A stretch of DNA of 5,465 nucleotides, taken from JBGQAS01 sp964498605 (GTDB lineage Bacteria; Chloroflexota; Anaerolineae; Anaerolineales; Anaerolineaceae). The translations under genes were made by a program, and so were the position numbers. The stretch covers positions 1 through 5,465 of the forward strand of contig CAZCHK010000097.1 of assembly GCA_964498605.1 (NCBI GenBank), read 5' to 3'. The notes beneath the pieces are model-generated. The model ran no database searches and had not been told where the DNA came from. It saw only the letters and a program-made list of their open reading frames with translations. Positions 1 through 5,465 of this stretch are shown in pieces; the first letter of the stretch is position 1, and each line of letters starts with the position of its first letter.

Positions 1-1
1 A

Positions 2-1108
2 CCGGAGTTGAGTGGGCACTTACGTGTGAATTCACTTTTTATTAGCAGCAATGTTCGTAAAGCGATTAACGAAGGAAGGGCGGATTTCACGCCGGTACTT
101 CTATCAGAATTCCCACTGCTGTTTAAAAAAGGTATTTTGCCAATCGATATTGCTTTTGTCCACTTATCTCTGCCCGATGCACATGGTTTCTGTACGTACG
201 GGTCAGAAGCTGGTCTGACAAAAAGCCCGGCCGAAGCTTCAAAAATGATCATAGCCGAAATCAACCCAAGTATGCCAAGAACCCTGGGGGACACATTTAT
301 TCATCTTGATGACATCGATGTCATCGTTCCCGTGGACTATCCAATGGCTGAATTTCCAATGGCAGACGAGGGTAACCAAGAGGTAACTGAAAAGATCGCG
401 CATTTCATCGCTGAACGGATTCCGGATGGAGCTACACTACAAACAGGAATTGGCGCAATCCCAGACACAGTCCTCAAGTACTTAACCCATAAAAAGGACC
501 TGGGTATCCACTCGGAACTATTTTCTGATGGCGTGATCGAACTGGTAGAAAAGGGAATTATTAATGGCTCCCGGAAAACGATACATAAAGGCAAAATATT
601 GGCTGGTTTTCTTCTTGGAACAAAACAACTGTATCAATGGGTCAATGACAATCCCCGCATAGAACTTCACCCCACAGAATATGTCAATTCGCCTTTTACG
701 ATCGCAAAAAACCATAAAATGGTCGCCATCAACAGCGCGATTGAAATAGACCTCACGGGGCAGGTTTGCGCAGACAGCATTGGCACGAAATTTTACAGCG
801 GCGTTGGCGGTCAAATGGATTTCATTTATGGTGCTTCTCTATCAGAAGGCGGTTTACCAATCATTGCTTTGCCGAGTACTTCGACATTGCGCGATGGAAC
901 GATTGTGAGCCGGATTGTTCCCAACTTGAAACCCGGAGCAGGTGTCACAACCTCAAGAAACCACGTACATCATGTTGCCACTGAATATGGGATGGTCGAT
1001 CTTTACGGAAAATCCATTTACAGAAGAGTTGAAGCGCTGGTGTCAATTGCCCATCCAGATTTTCGGCAGGACTTACTAGCTCAAGCAAAACAAATGAATT
1101 ATCATTAG
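2..1108 (+). CDS. Acetyl-CoA hydrolase/transferase family protein (4-hydroxybutyrate/acetate CoA-transferase-like), 5' partial
   Basis: This cytoplasmic enzyme moves CoA between acyl-CoA and a free acid such as acetate, or hydrolyses acyl-CoA. About 368 residues are visible. The frame is open to the left edge, and its first residues (P-E-L-S-G-H-L-R-V-N) match an internal block of the family, so the TTG at 8 is not the start and roughly 60-70 N-terminal residues are missing against the usual ~430. Counting from the TTG codon, I see NVRKAINEGRADFTP (16-30), PDAHGFC (56-62), GIGAIPD (147-153), GIHSELFSDG (166-175), AINSAIEIDLTGQV (240-253) and SGVGGQMDF (264-272). In the family, the Glu of the G-I-H-[ST]-E motif carries the CoA thioester; here it is Glu170 (codon 515-517). 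The C-terminus is complete (IAHPDFRQDLL, then TAG). A 5-residue tandem duplication sits near residues 111-120. Pyruvate kinase follows after 5 bases, suggesting cotranscription. The exact acid substrate cannot be read from sequence; acetate, succinate, butyrate and 4-hydroxybutyrate are all possible. Confidence 0.93.
   Translation, partial: PELSGHLRVNSLFISSNVRKAINEGRADFTPVLLSEFPLLFKKGILPIDIAFVHLSLPDAHGFCTYGSEAGLTKSPAEASKMIIAEINPSMPRTLGDTFIHLDDIDVIVPVDYPMAEFPMADEGNQEVTEKIAHFIAERIPDGATLQTGIGAIPDTVLKYLTHKKDLGIHSELFSDGVIELVEKGIINGSRKTIHKGKILAGFLLGTKQLYQWVNDNPRIELHPTEYVNSPFTIAKNHKMVAINSAIEIDLTGQVCADSIGTKFYSGVGGQMDFIYGASLSEGGLPIIALPSTSTLRDGTIVSRIVPNLKPGAGVTTSRNHVHHVATEYGMVDLYGKSIYRRVEALVSIAHPDFRQDLLAQAKQMNYH
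308..325. repeat. Perfect 18-bp palindrome inside the CoA-transferase gene
   Basis: GATGACATCGATGTCATC equals its own reverse complement over all 18 bases, and it does not extend further except for one T-G wobble. It codes for Asp-Asp-Ile-Asp-Val-Ile in the reading frame. By simple expectation such a perfect palindrome should turn up by chance in only a few percent of windows this long. It has no loop, so as DNA it would look like a site for a dimeric binding protein. Its position deep inside a coding region gives no clear regulatory role, and chance is quite possible. Confidence 0.5.
338..367 (+). repeat. Imperfect 15-base tandem duplication (Y-P-M-A-E / F-P-M-A-D)
   Basis: Two adjacent 15-base units, 338-352 and 353-367, share an identical core CCAATGGC. 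They encode YPMAE and FPMAD in the CoA-transferase. The unit is in frame, so the protein stays intact. In relatives this stretch is a variable, proline-rich linker after the IDV-x-V block, so a small duplication would be tolerated there. Confidence 0.6.
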
Positions 1109-1113
1109 TACAC

Positions 1114-2577
1114 ATGGATAATAAATACAGGAAAGTAAAGATCGTTGCTACTGTAGGTCCGAGCTCTCGATCAGAAGGTGTTATTAAGCAGCTTATCCTG
1201 AATGGCATGAATGTCGCCAGGTTGAATTTTTCACATGGGACACATGAAGAACACCTTTCTTATATAAAGACCATTAGAAAATTATCCACAACTCTCGGAA
1301 TACCCATTCCTATTCTTCAAGATCTTCAAGGCCCAAAATTGAGGGTTGGAAATATTGCTGCGGATGGTATACAGTTATTGGAAAACGAAATCATCCAGTT
1401 CGCTGAAACAAAAGATATATTACCGCCTCAAATTGATTTTGAATCAAAAGTGATTCCATTAGATGTGCCAAGATTGACCCAGGTCGTCCACCCCGGCATG
1501 AGGATCCTGCTAGATGACGGAAAAATTGAAACACAGGTGGAGCGGGTTGATGAACATTGTATTTATGCGAAAGTGGTTATTGGTGGGATTGTATTCTCAA
1601 ACAAGGGAGTCAATCTTCCCGGCGAAGCACTTGAAATCGAATCTTTTACTGACAAGGACCGAAAGGATCTTCTATTTGGACTAGAAAATGGCATTGATTT
1701 GATCGCGTGTTCATTTGTGCGTTCAGTCAACGATATTCTGAAAGTAAAAAATACTATCACGGAAGCGTTTCCTGAGAACAAAACTCCGATCATTGCGAAA
1801 TTGGAGAGACCAGAGGCGATCAGAAATCTCGATGGAATCATGAAAATCACTGAAGGTGTCATGGTCGCCCGTGGAGACCTTGGGGTTGAGACTTCTCCAT
1901 CAGATGTCCCCATTCTCCAAAAGGAAATCATTAAAACCGCAAATTTAATGGGGAAACTTGTCATCACTGCTACCCAGATGTTGGAATCCATGATGCACAA
2001 CACTCGTCCCACGCGTGCTGAAGCTTCAGATATTGCGAATGCCGTTTTTGATGGGACCGATGCAGTTATGCTGAGCGGAGAGACCGCAAGTGGAAAATAC
2101 CCGGTTGAGAGTGTACGAATGATGGATCAGATCGTTCGTGAAGCAGAGGAACATACATCTGAATGGGGGAAATTTGATGCTGGTGAATCAAAACAATCCG
2201 GTGATTCCTTTGACCTGTCGCACGCAGCCAAAGGGCTGGCAAGCAACCGTAAAGCTTCAGCGATCGTCGTTTTTACGCTTTCAGGAAAAACTGCTTTATT
2301 CATGTCAAAAGTTCGTCCGAACACAAGAATATTAGCCTTCACACCAATAGAGGGTACCTATAGAAACCTCTCTCTGTATTGGGGTGTCACAGCATTTCTG
2401 GTACCATTTTCTAAAACGATAGAAGAAATGATCACAACCGTGGATAGCGCCATTCTTCAAGAATCGATACTCACTCCAGGTGAGCCGATCGTGATGATCT
2501 CAGGCCTTCCGGTCCAAGCTATGCGAAAGCCAAATTTAATTCTGCTTCATGCTTTAGGCGAACAGTATCAACCTTGA
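1114..2577 (+). CDS. pyk: Pyruvate kinase
   Basis: This is the last ATP-forming step of glycolysis: phosphoenolpyruvate + ADP to pyruvate + ATP, in the cytoplasm. At 487 residues it is complete and of usual bacterial length. It has the N-terminal barrel motif KIVATVGPSS (9-18), NVARLNFSHG (33-42, with Arg36, Asn38, Ser40) and QDLQGPKLRVG (69-79). The inserted B domain (about 80-165) is followed by NKGVNLPG (163-170). The signature IIAKLERPEAI (226-236) carries catalytic Lys229 and metal ligand Glu231, with the second ligand Asp255 in ARGDLGVE. ITATQMLESM (284-293) and LSGETASGKYP (320-330) complete the active-site barrel. Residues about 370-487 form the C-terminal domain; no extra PEP-utiliser domain is present. 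Lys75 sits where K+-dependent enzymes carry Glu (Glu117 in rabbit muscle), pointing to a K+-independent enzyme. The ATG at 1114 is the only plausible start and gives a normal N-terminus, but no Shine-Dalgarno sequence precedes it, so translation is probably coupled to the upstream gene. Confidence 0.98.
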   Translation: MDNKYRKVKIVATVGPSSRSEGVIKQLILNGMNVARLNFSHGTHEEHLSYIKTIRKLSTTLGIPIPILQDLQGPKLRVGNIAADGIQLLENEIIQFAETKDILPPQIDFESKVIPLDVPRLTQVVHPGMRILLDDGKIETQVERVDEHCIYAKVVIGGIVFSNKGVNLPGEALEIESFTDKDRKDLLFGLENGIDLIACSFVRSVNDILKVKNTITEAFPENKTPIIAKLERPEAIRNLDGIMKITEGVMVARGDLGVETSPSDVPILQKEIIKTANLMGKLVITATQMLESMMHNTRPTRAEASDIANAVFDGTDAVMLSGETASGKYPVESVRMMDQIVREAEEHTSEWGKFDAGESKQSGDSFDLSHAAKGLASNRKASAIVVFTLSGKTALFMSKVRPNTRILAFTPIEGTYRNLSLYWGVTAFLVPFSKTIEEMITTVDSAILQESILTPGEPIVMISGLPVQAMRKPNLILLHALGEQYQP

Positions 2578-2585
2578 ACTGAATT

Positions 2586-3629
2586 TTAAAAAGATGCGTT
2601 GATCAAATCCAGCGACTCTTTTGTTGGTCGCAATTTGCTCATCGGCAAACGGTTCAATGCCAGATCGGGAAGGTTGTAGTGATCGAAAAAAGTTGCTTTT
2701 GAAGAATCGATGAAAATCAGGCCTGTGAGCATCCAATTATTTTTATTCGCCTCCTCCAGCGCTCGTATTGCTTCCCATCTATCAGCAGGATCATAATCCC
2801 GGTTCAGTTTTTTCAAAATGATACTCGAACCATCAAAAAGCGTCACGCGCTTTGTCTCTCCTGCTGGATAATCATCAATCGTTATTTGTTCTTTTGCCGG
2901 GATGAAGGATATATCGTGCAGTGGCTTTTCATGCTCTTTTCCACCGGTGTATGAATGTATCGATTGCTCCTGATTGTGAAACGTAACACAAGGACTAATC
3001 ACGTCAACGATTGATATCCCATTGTGACTGATTGCAGCTTTTAGTAATTCTTTTAACTGTTTTGGGTCTCCCGCGAATGAACGAGCGACAAATGTCGCAT
3101 TGGACACAATCGCCTCCATGCAGATATCAATGGGACTGTACGAATTTATCCCTTGACGTTTTAATGACAGTCCCTGTTCTGATGTGGCTGAAAATTGTCC
3201 TTTTGTCAATCCGTAGACACCGTTATTTTCAACGATATACGTCATTGGCAGATTGCGCCTGATCAGGTGCTTGAATTGGCCTATGCCAATCGAAGCACTA
3301 TCACCATCACCGCTTATTCCTATGCACTTGATGCTCGTGTCTGCAAAGGCCGCTCCCAATGCCAGCGAAGGCATTCTGCCGTGAAGGCCGTTGAAACTAA
3401 ATGATCGACCTAAAAAGTATGTCGGGCTTTTACTTGAACATCCTATGCCGGAAAATTTCATGACTTTTTCTGGAATCAGGCTGAGTTCAAAACAGGCACT
3501 GACAATCTGTGCTGCAATCGCGGAGTGACCGCATCCCCTGCACAATGTGCTTGGTGCGCCTTTATATTCATCACGACTAATTCCAGCTTCGTTAAATTGC
3601 TGATTATTCAAGGGGACATTGGTTGACAT
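2586..3629 (-). CDS. korB: 2-oxoacid:ferredoxin oxidoreductase, beta subunit (TPP- and [4Fe-4S]-binding)
   Basis: This is the catalytic partner of the alpha subunit: oxidative decarboxylation of a 2-oxoacid with CoA to acyl-CoA, CO2 and reduced ferredoxin, in the cytoplasm. It has 347 residues and appears complete. The TPP/Mg motif is GDGDSASIG (108-116) followed by ENNGVYGLTKGQ (134-145). Four cysteines match the proximal [4Fe-4S] cluster ligands of the family: Cys30 and Cys33 (C-R-G-C-G-H), Cys64 (GIGCSSK) and Cys214 (SPCVTF). By spacing, Lys67, Leu141 and Lys143 match Lys49, Leu123 and Lys125 of the Sulfolobus enzyme's b subunit, which are substrate-recognition residues. Strict pyruvate enzymes have a Y-M-N-T-G type motif there instead. 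The C-terminal block about 238-347 (with DYDPADRWEA, LTGLIF, LRPTKE) is the typical beta C-terminal extension. The ATG overlaps the stop of korA by one base, with a good ribosome binding site. The Kor label means family type; 2-oxoglutarate, pyruvate or several substrates remain possible. Confidence 0.95.
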   Translation of the reverse strand: MSTNVPLNNQQFNEAGISRDEYKGAPSTLCRGCGHSAIAAQIVSACFELSLIPEKVMKFSGIGCSSKSPTYFLGRSFSFNGLHGRMPSLALGAAFADTSIKCIGISGDGDSASIGIGQFKHLIRRNLPMTYIVENNGVYGLTKGQFSATSEQGLSLKRQGINSYSPIDICMEAIVSNATFVARSFAGDPKQLKELLKAAISHNGISIVDVISPCVTFHNQEQSIHSYTGGKEHEKPLHDISFIPAKEQITIDDYPAGETKRVTLFDGSSIILKKLNRDYDPADRWEAIRALEEANKNNWMLTGLIFIDSSKATFFDHYNLPDLALNRLPMSKLRPTKESLDLINASF

Positions 3630-5455
3630 TATTTATTCTCCTTCGCAGCCTCGTTTATCGCGTCGACAACCCATTTCGCAGTCAAAGGAAGCCCATCGAT
3701 GTGGGATACCCCAATTATCTTGTGCGCCAATTTGGGAAATTCCATGCATAACAACTGCTTCAACTGACCATCTCTATTCATTTCTACTGTGTACACATGT
3801 TCATGTGCATCTATGAAATCTCTCACTTCATCCGTAAAAGGTAATGCGCGCAAGCGCAGGAAATCGGTTGCTTTTCCATGGTCCAATAATATGTCTCTAG
3901 CTTCAATGATGGCTGGTTCCGTGGACCCGAAGGCTATTATGCCAATCTTGGAGTGTGTATCTTCCGAAATTACCGGTTTCGGAAGGATTGATCTTGCAGT
4001 TTGAAATTTTCTGGAAATCCGCTCCAATAGCTTTTCCCATACATCAGGATTCTCATTGTATCGAGCATAGGGATCATGGCCTGTTCCTCTCGCAAAATAT
4101 CCGGCGTTTGGATTTTTATTCCCAGGCAGTGTTCTATACGCAATCCCATCCCCATCGATATCAAGGTAGCGACCCCAATCCCCATTCCTTTTATCGAGAA
4201 TTTCCTTTAATTCGTCCTCCCAAAGAATTTTTCCCCTATCCATTGGTCGATCAGGGTATAAAAACTCTTTGGTCATCCATTGATTCATGCCTAAATCCAG
4301 ATCTATCATGACAAAAACTGGAGTCTGTAATCGTTCTGCAATATCAAATGCTTTCCAGCCAAACTCAAAGCATTCATTCACTGAGCTTGGGAATAACATG
4401 ATAAACTGCGTGTCCCCATGGCTGACAAAATATGAGGAGGTGATATCCCCCTGCGCTGTCCTGGTCGGCAAACCGGTACTGGGACCAACTCTTTGGACAT
4501 TCCAAACCACTAGCGGGACCTCAGCGTAGTACGCCAAACCCAGGTATTCCGACATCAGGCTGAATCCAGGTCCTGAAGTGGCTGTCATCGCTCTTAAACC
4601 TGCCCAGCCTGCGCCAACAACCATACCTATCGCTGCCAGCTCATCCTCGGCCTGAACAATGGCACAAGTCATTTTGCCGGTTTCCGGATCTTTTCTTAAG
4701 TGTGCTGCATTTTCAATCAGTGCTTCTGGTAAGGAAGAGGCAGGAGTGATCGGATACCAGGCACAAAACTGCATACCGCCATATAAAGTTCCCAGAGCTC
4801 CAGCAGTATTGCCATCCGCCATGATGAAACCTTTTGTCGAATCCATCCTCTCAACCAAAAAGGCATCTTTTTTCTCCAGGTTGGAGCGGGCCCACTCAGC
4901 ACTTGTAGATATGATTTGGTAATTCGAATCTATCGCTTTTTGTTTTCCGTGAAAATGAAATTCCAAGGCTGATTTAATTTCATTCAGGTCGATTCCAATG
5001 GTTGCCGCCAAGATCCCTACATATACCATGTTCGATACATACGCCAAAAGGTTCGAAGGAGTTCCGGCATCCTTTGTGATCTTTTTAACCGGCATTGGAT
5101 AATACGTGATATCTTCTCGAATTGCAGGAACCTCAATGTCATCTGCATAGAAAAGAACCCCGTTTGGCACAATATATGAAATCTCTTTCGCAATCGTTTC
5201 AGGGTTCATCGCGATGACAATATCATCTTTTTCAAGACGAGCCAGATATCCATCTCTGCTTAATCTGATGGAAAACCAGGTGGGTTGACCTTGAATGTTC
5301 GACGGAAAGATGTTCTTCCCTGATACCGGGATTCCCATTTTGAATAACGCTCGAAGGAGAATATTATTCGCCGTCGCGCTGCCTGAACCGTTGATCGTGC
5401 TAATGGTAATACAAAAGTCATTGACGATCTTGCTTTTAATTAGATTGTTCTTCAT
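3629..5455 (-). CDS. korA: 2-oxoacid:ferredoxin oxidoreductase, fused gamma-alpha subunit
   Basis: This is the large subunit of the oxidoreductase. Residues about 8-190 form the gamma (CoA-side) domain, recognisable by GIPVSGKNIFPSNIQG (41-56) and AMNPET (82-87). Residues about 205-400 form the N-terminal alpha domain with YPITPAS (234-240), QAEDELAAIG (268-277), TSGPGFSLMSE (293-303) and QRVGPSTGLPTRTAQGD (321-337). Residues about 500-605 form the second alpha domain (IIAFGSTEPA, LRLRALPF). Thr237, Arg322 and Thr331 match Thr256, Arg344 and Thr353 of the Sulfolobus a subunit by motif and spacing. The length of 608 residues fits fused family members. The ATG at 5455 is chosen because an AGGAG lies 5 bases upstream; a GTG two codons earlier overlaps that site. 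It is the first visible gene of a leftward operon, with korB next. No cysteine-rich ferredoxin (delta) domain or gene is in the window. It was probably transcribed from a promoter beyond the right edge. Confidence 0.95.
   Translation of the reverse strand: MKNNLIKSKIVNDFCITISTINGSGSATANNILLRALFKMGIPVSGKNIFPSNIQGQPTWFSIRLSRDGYLARLEKDDIVIAMNPETIAKEISYIVPNGVLFYADDIEVPAIREDITYYPMPVKKITKDAGTPSNLLAYVSNMVYVGILAATIGIDLNEIKSALEFHFHGKQKAIDSNYQIISTSAEWARSNLEKKDAFLVERMDSTKGFIMADGNTAGALGTLYGGMQFCAWYPITPASSLPEALIENAAHLRKDPETGKMTCAIVQAEDELAAIGMVVGAGWAGLRAMTATSGPGFSLMSEYLGLAYYAEVPLVVWNVQRVGPSTGLPTRTAQGDITSSYFVSHGDTQFIMLFPSSVNECFEFGWKAFDIAERLQTPVFVMIDLDLGMNQWMTKEFLYPDRPMDRGKILWEDELKEILDKRNGDWGRYLDIDGDGIAYRTLPGNKNPNAGYFARGTGHDPYARYNENPDVWEKLLERISRKFQTARSILPKPVISEDTHSKIGIIAFGSTEPAIIEARDILLDHGKATDFLRLRALPFTDEVRDFIDAHEHVYTVEMNRDGQLKQLLCMEFPKLAHKIIGVSHIDGLPLTAKWVVDAINEAAKENK
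3638..3643 (-). promoter_or_regulatory. Ribosome binding site of korB
   Basis: Read on the minus strand this is AAGGAG, 8 bases before the korB ATG (3627-3629). It lies inside the last codons of korA. With the one-base stop/start overlap (T-A-A-T-G) it supports both fresh initiation and translational coupling, which would keep the two subunits in equal amounts. Confidence 0.85.
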
Positions 5456-5460
5456 ATGCA

Positions 5461-5465
5461 CTCCT
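5461..5465 (-). promoter_or_regulatory. Ribosome binding site of korA (cut by window edge)
   Basis: Read on the minus strand this is AGGAG, 5 bases before the ATG at 5453-5455. It decides the start: the in-frame GTG at 5459-5461 overlaps the site itself and cannot use it. The site may extend further beyond the window edge. Confidence 0.8.

Noticed and set aside
8..10. TTG as the start codon of the CoA-transferase gene
   Set aside because: The frame is open to the left edge, and the residues before and after it match an internal conserved block of the family; the true start is outside the window.
1563..2012. Open frame of 149 codons on the minus strand inside pyk
   Set aside because: It lies wholly antisense to conserved pyruvate kinase motifs, has no recognisable domain, and is explained as a shadow frame.
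2612..2631. Possible hairpin GCGAC/GTCGC near the pyk-korB junction as a terminator
   Set aside because: The stem is only 5 bp with a 10-base loop, and no T-run directly follows it on either strand.
3794..3807. Inverted repeat CACATG-TT-CATGTG within korA
   Set aside because: It has short 6-bp arms, lies within coding sequence, and is within chance expectation for this length.
3955..4311. Open frame of 118 codons on the plus strand inside korA
   Set aside because: It is antisense to a conserved region of the alpha subunit, with no ribosome binding site or recognisable protein family.
5459..5461. GTG as the start of korA
   Set aside because: It overlaps the AGGAG ribosome binding site; the ATG at 5453-5455 has proper spacing.

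Overview
The window holds four protein-coding genes of central carbon and energy metabolism. They are packed with almost no intergenic DNA, and there is no sign of mobile elements, RNA genes, CRISPR arrays or defence genes. The base composition is moderate (a little under half G+C by eye). All four proteins are of bacterial type, and the gene set fits an anaerobic or facultative bacterium that oxidises 2-oxoacids with ferredoxin. The fused gamma-alpha form of the oxidoreductase and the style of the pyruvate kinase resemble what I recall from Chloroflexota (Anaerolineae) and similar anaerobes. That assignment is a weak guess.

Layout. The left half reads rightwards. It starts with the body of an acetyl-CoA hydrolase/CoA-transferase family gene (2-1108) whose N-terminus lies off the left edge. 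Five bases later comes a complete pyruvate kinase gene (1114-2577). The right half reads leftwards. It contains a complete two-gene operon for a 2-oxoacid:ferredoxin oxidoreductase: the gamma-alpha fusion subunit (3629-5455) is followed by the TPP-binding beta subunit (2586-3629), and the stop of the first overlaps the start of the second by one base. The two gene pairs converge tail to tail with 8 bases between their stop codons. No stretch without a gene is longer than 8 bases.

How the genes could work together (inference). Pyruvate kinase makes pyruvate and ATP from phosphoenolpyruvate. The oxidoreductase decarboxylates a 2-oxoacid to an acyl-CoA and reduces ferredoxin. The CoA-transferase swaps or releases CoA from an acyl-CoA, for example acetyl-CoA to acetate. 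If the oxidoreductase accepts pyruvate, the window would encode a run from PEP to acetate. However, its active-site residues look like the 2-oxoglutarate/broad-specificity (Kor) type rather than the strict pyruvate (Por) type, so a TCA-cycle role (2-oxoglutarate/succinyl-CoA) is at least as likely. I see no undescribed system here. The notable points are residue-level specificity clues, the very tight gene junctions, a perfect 18-bp palindrome and a small tandem duplication inside the first gene.
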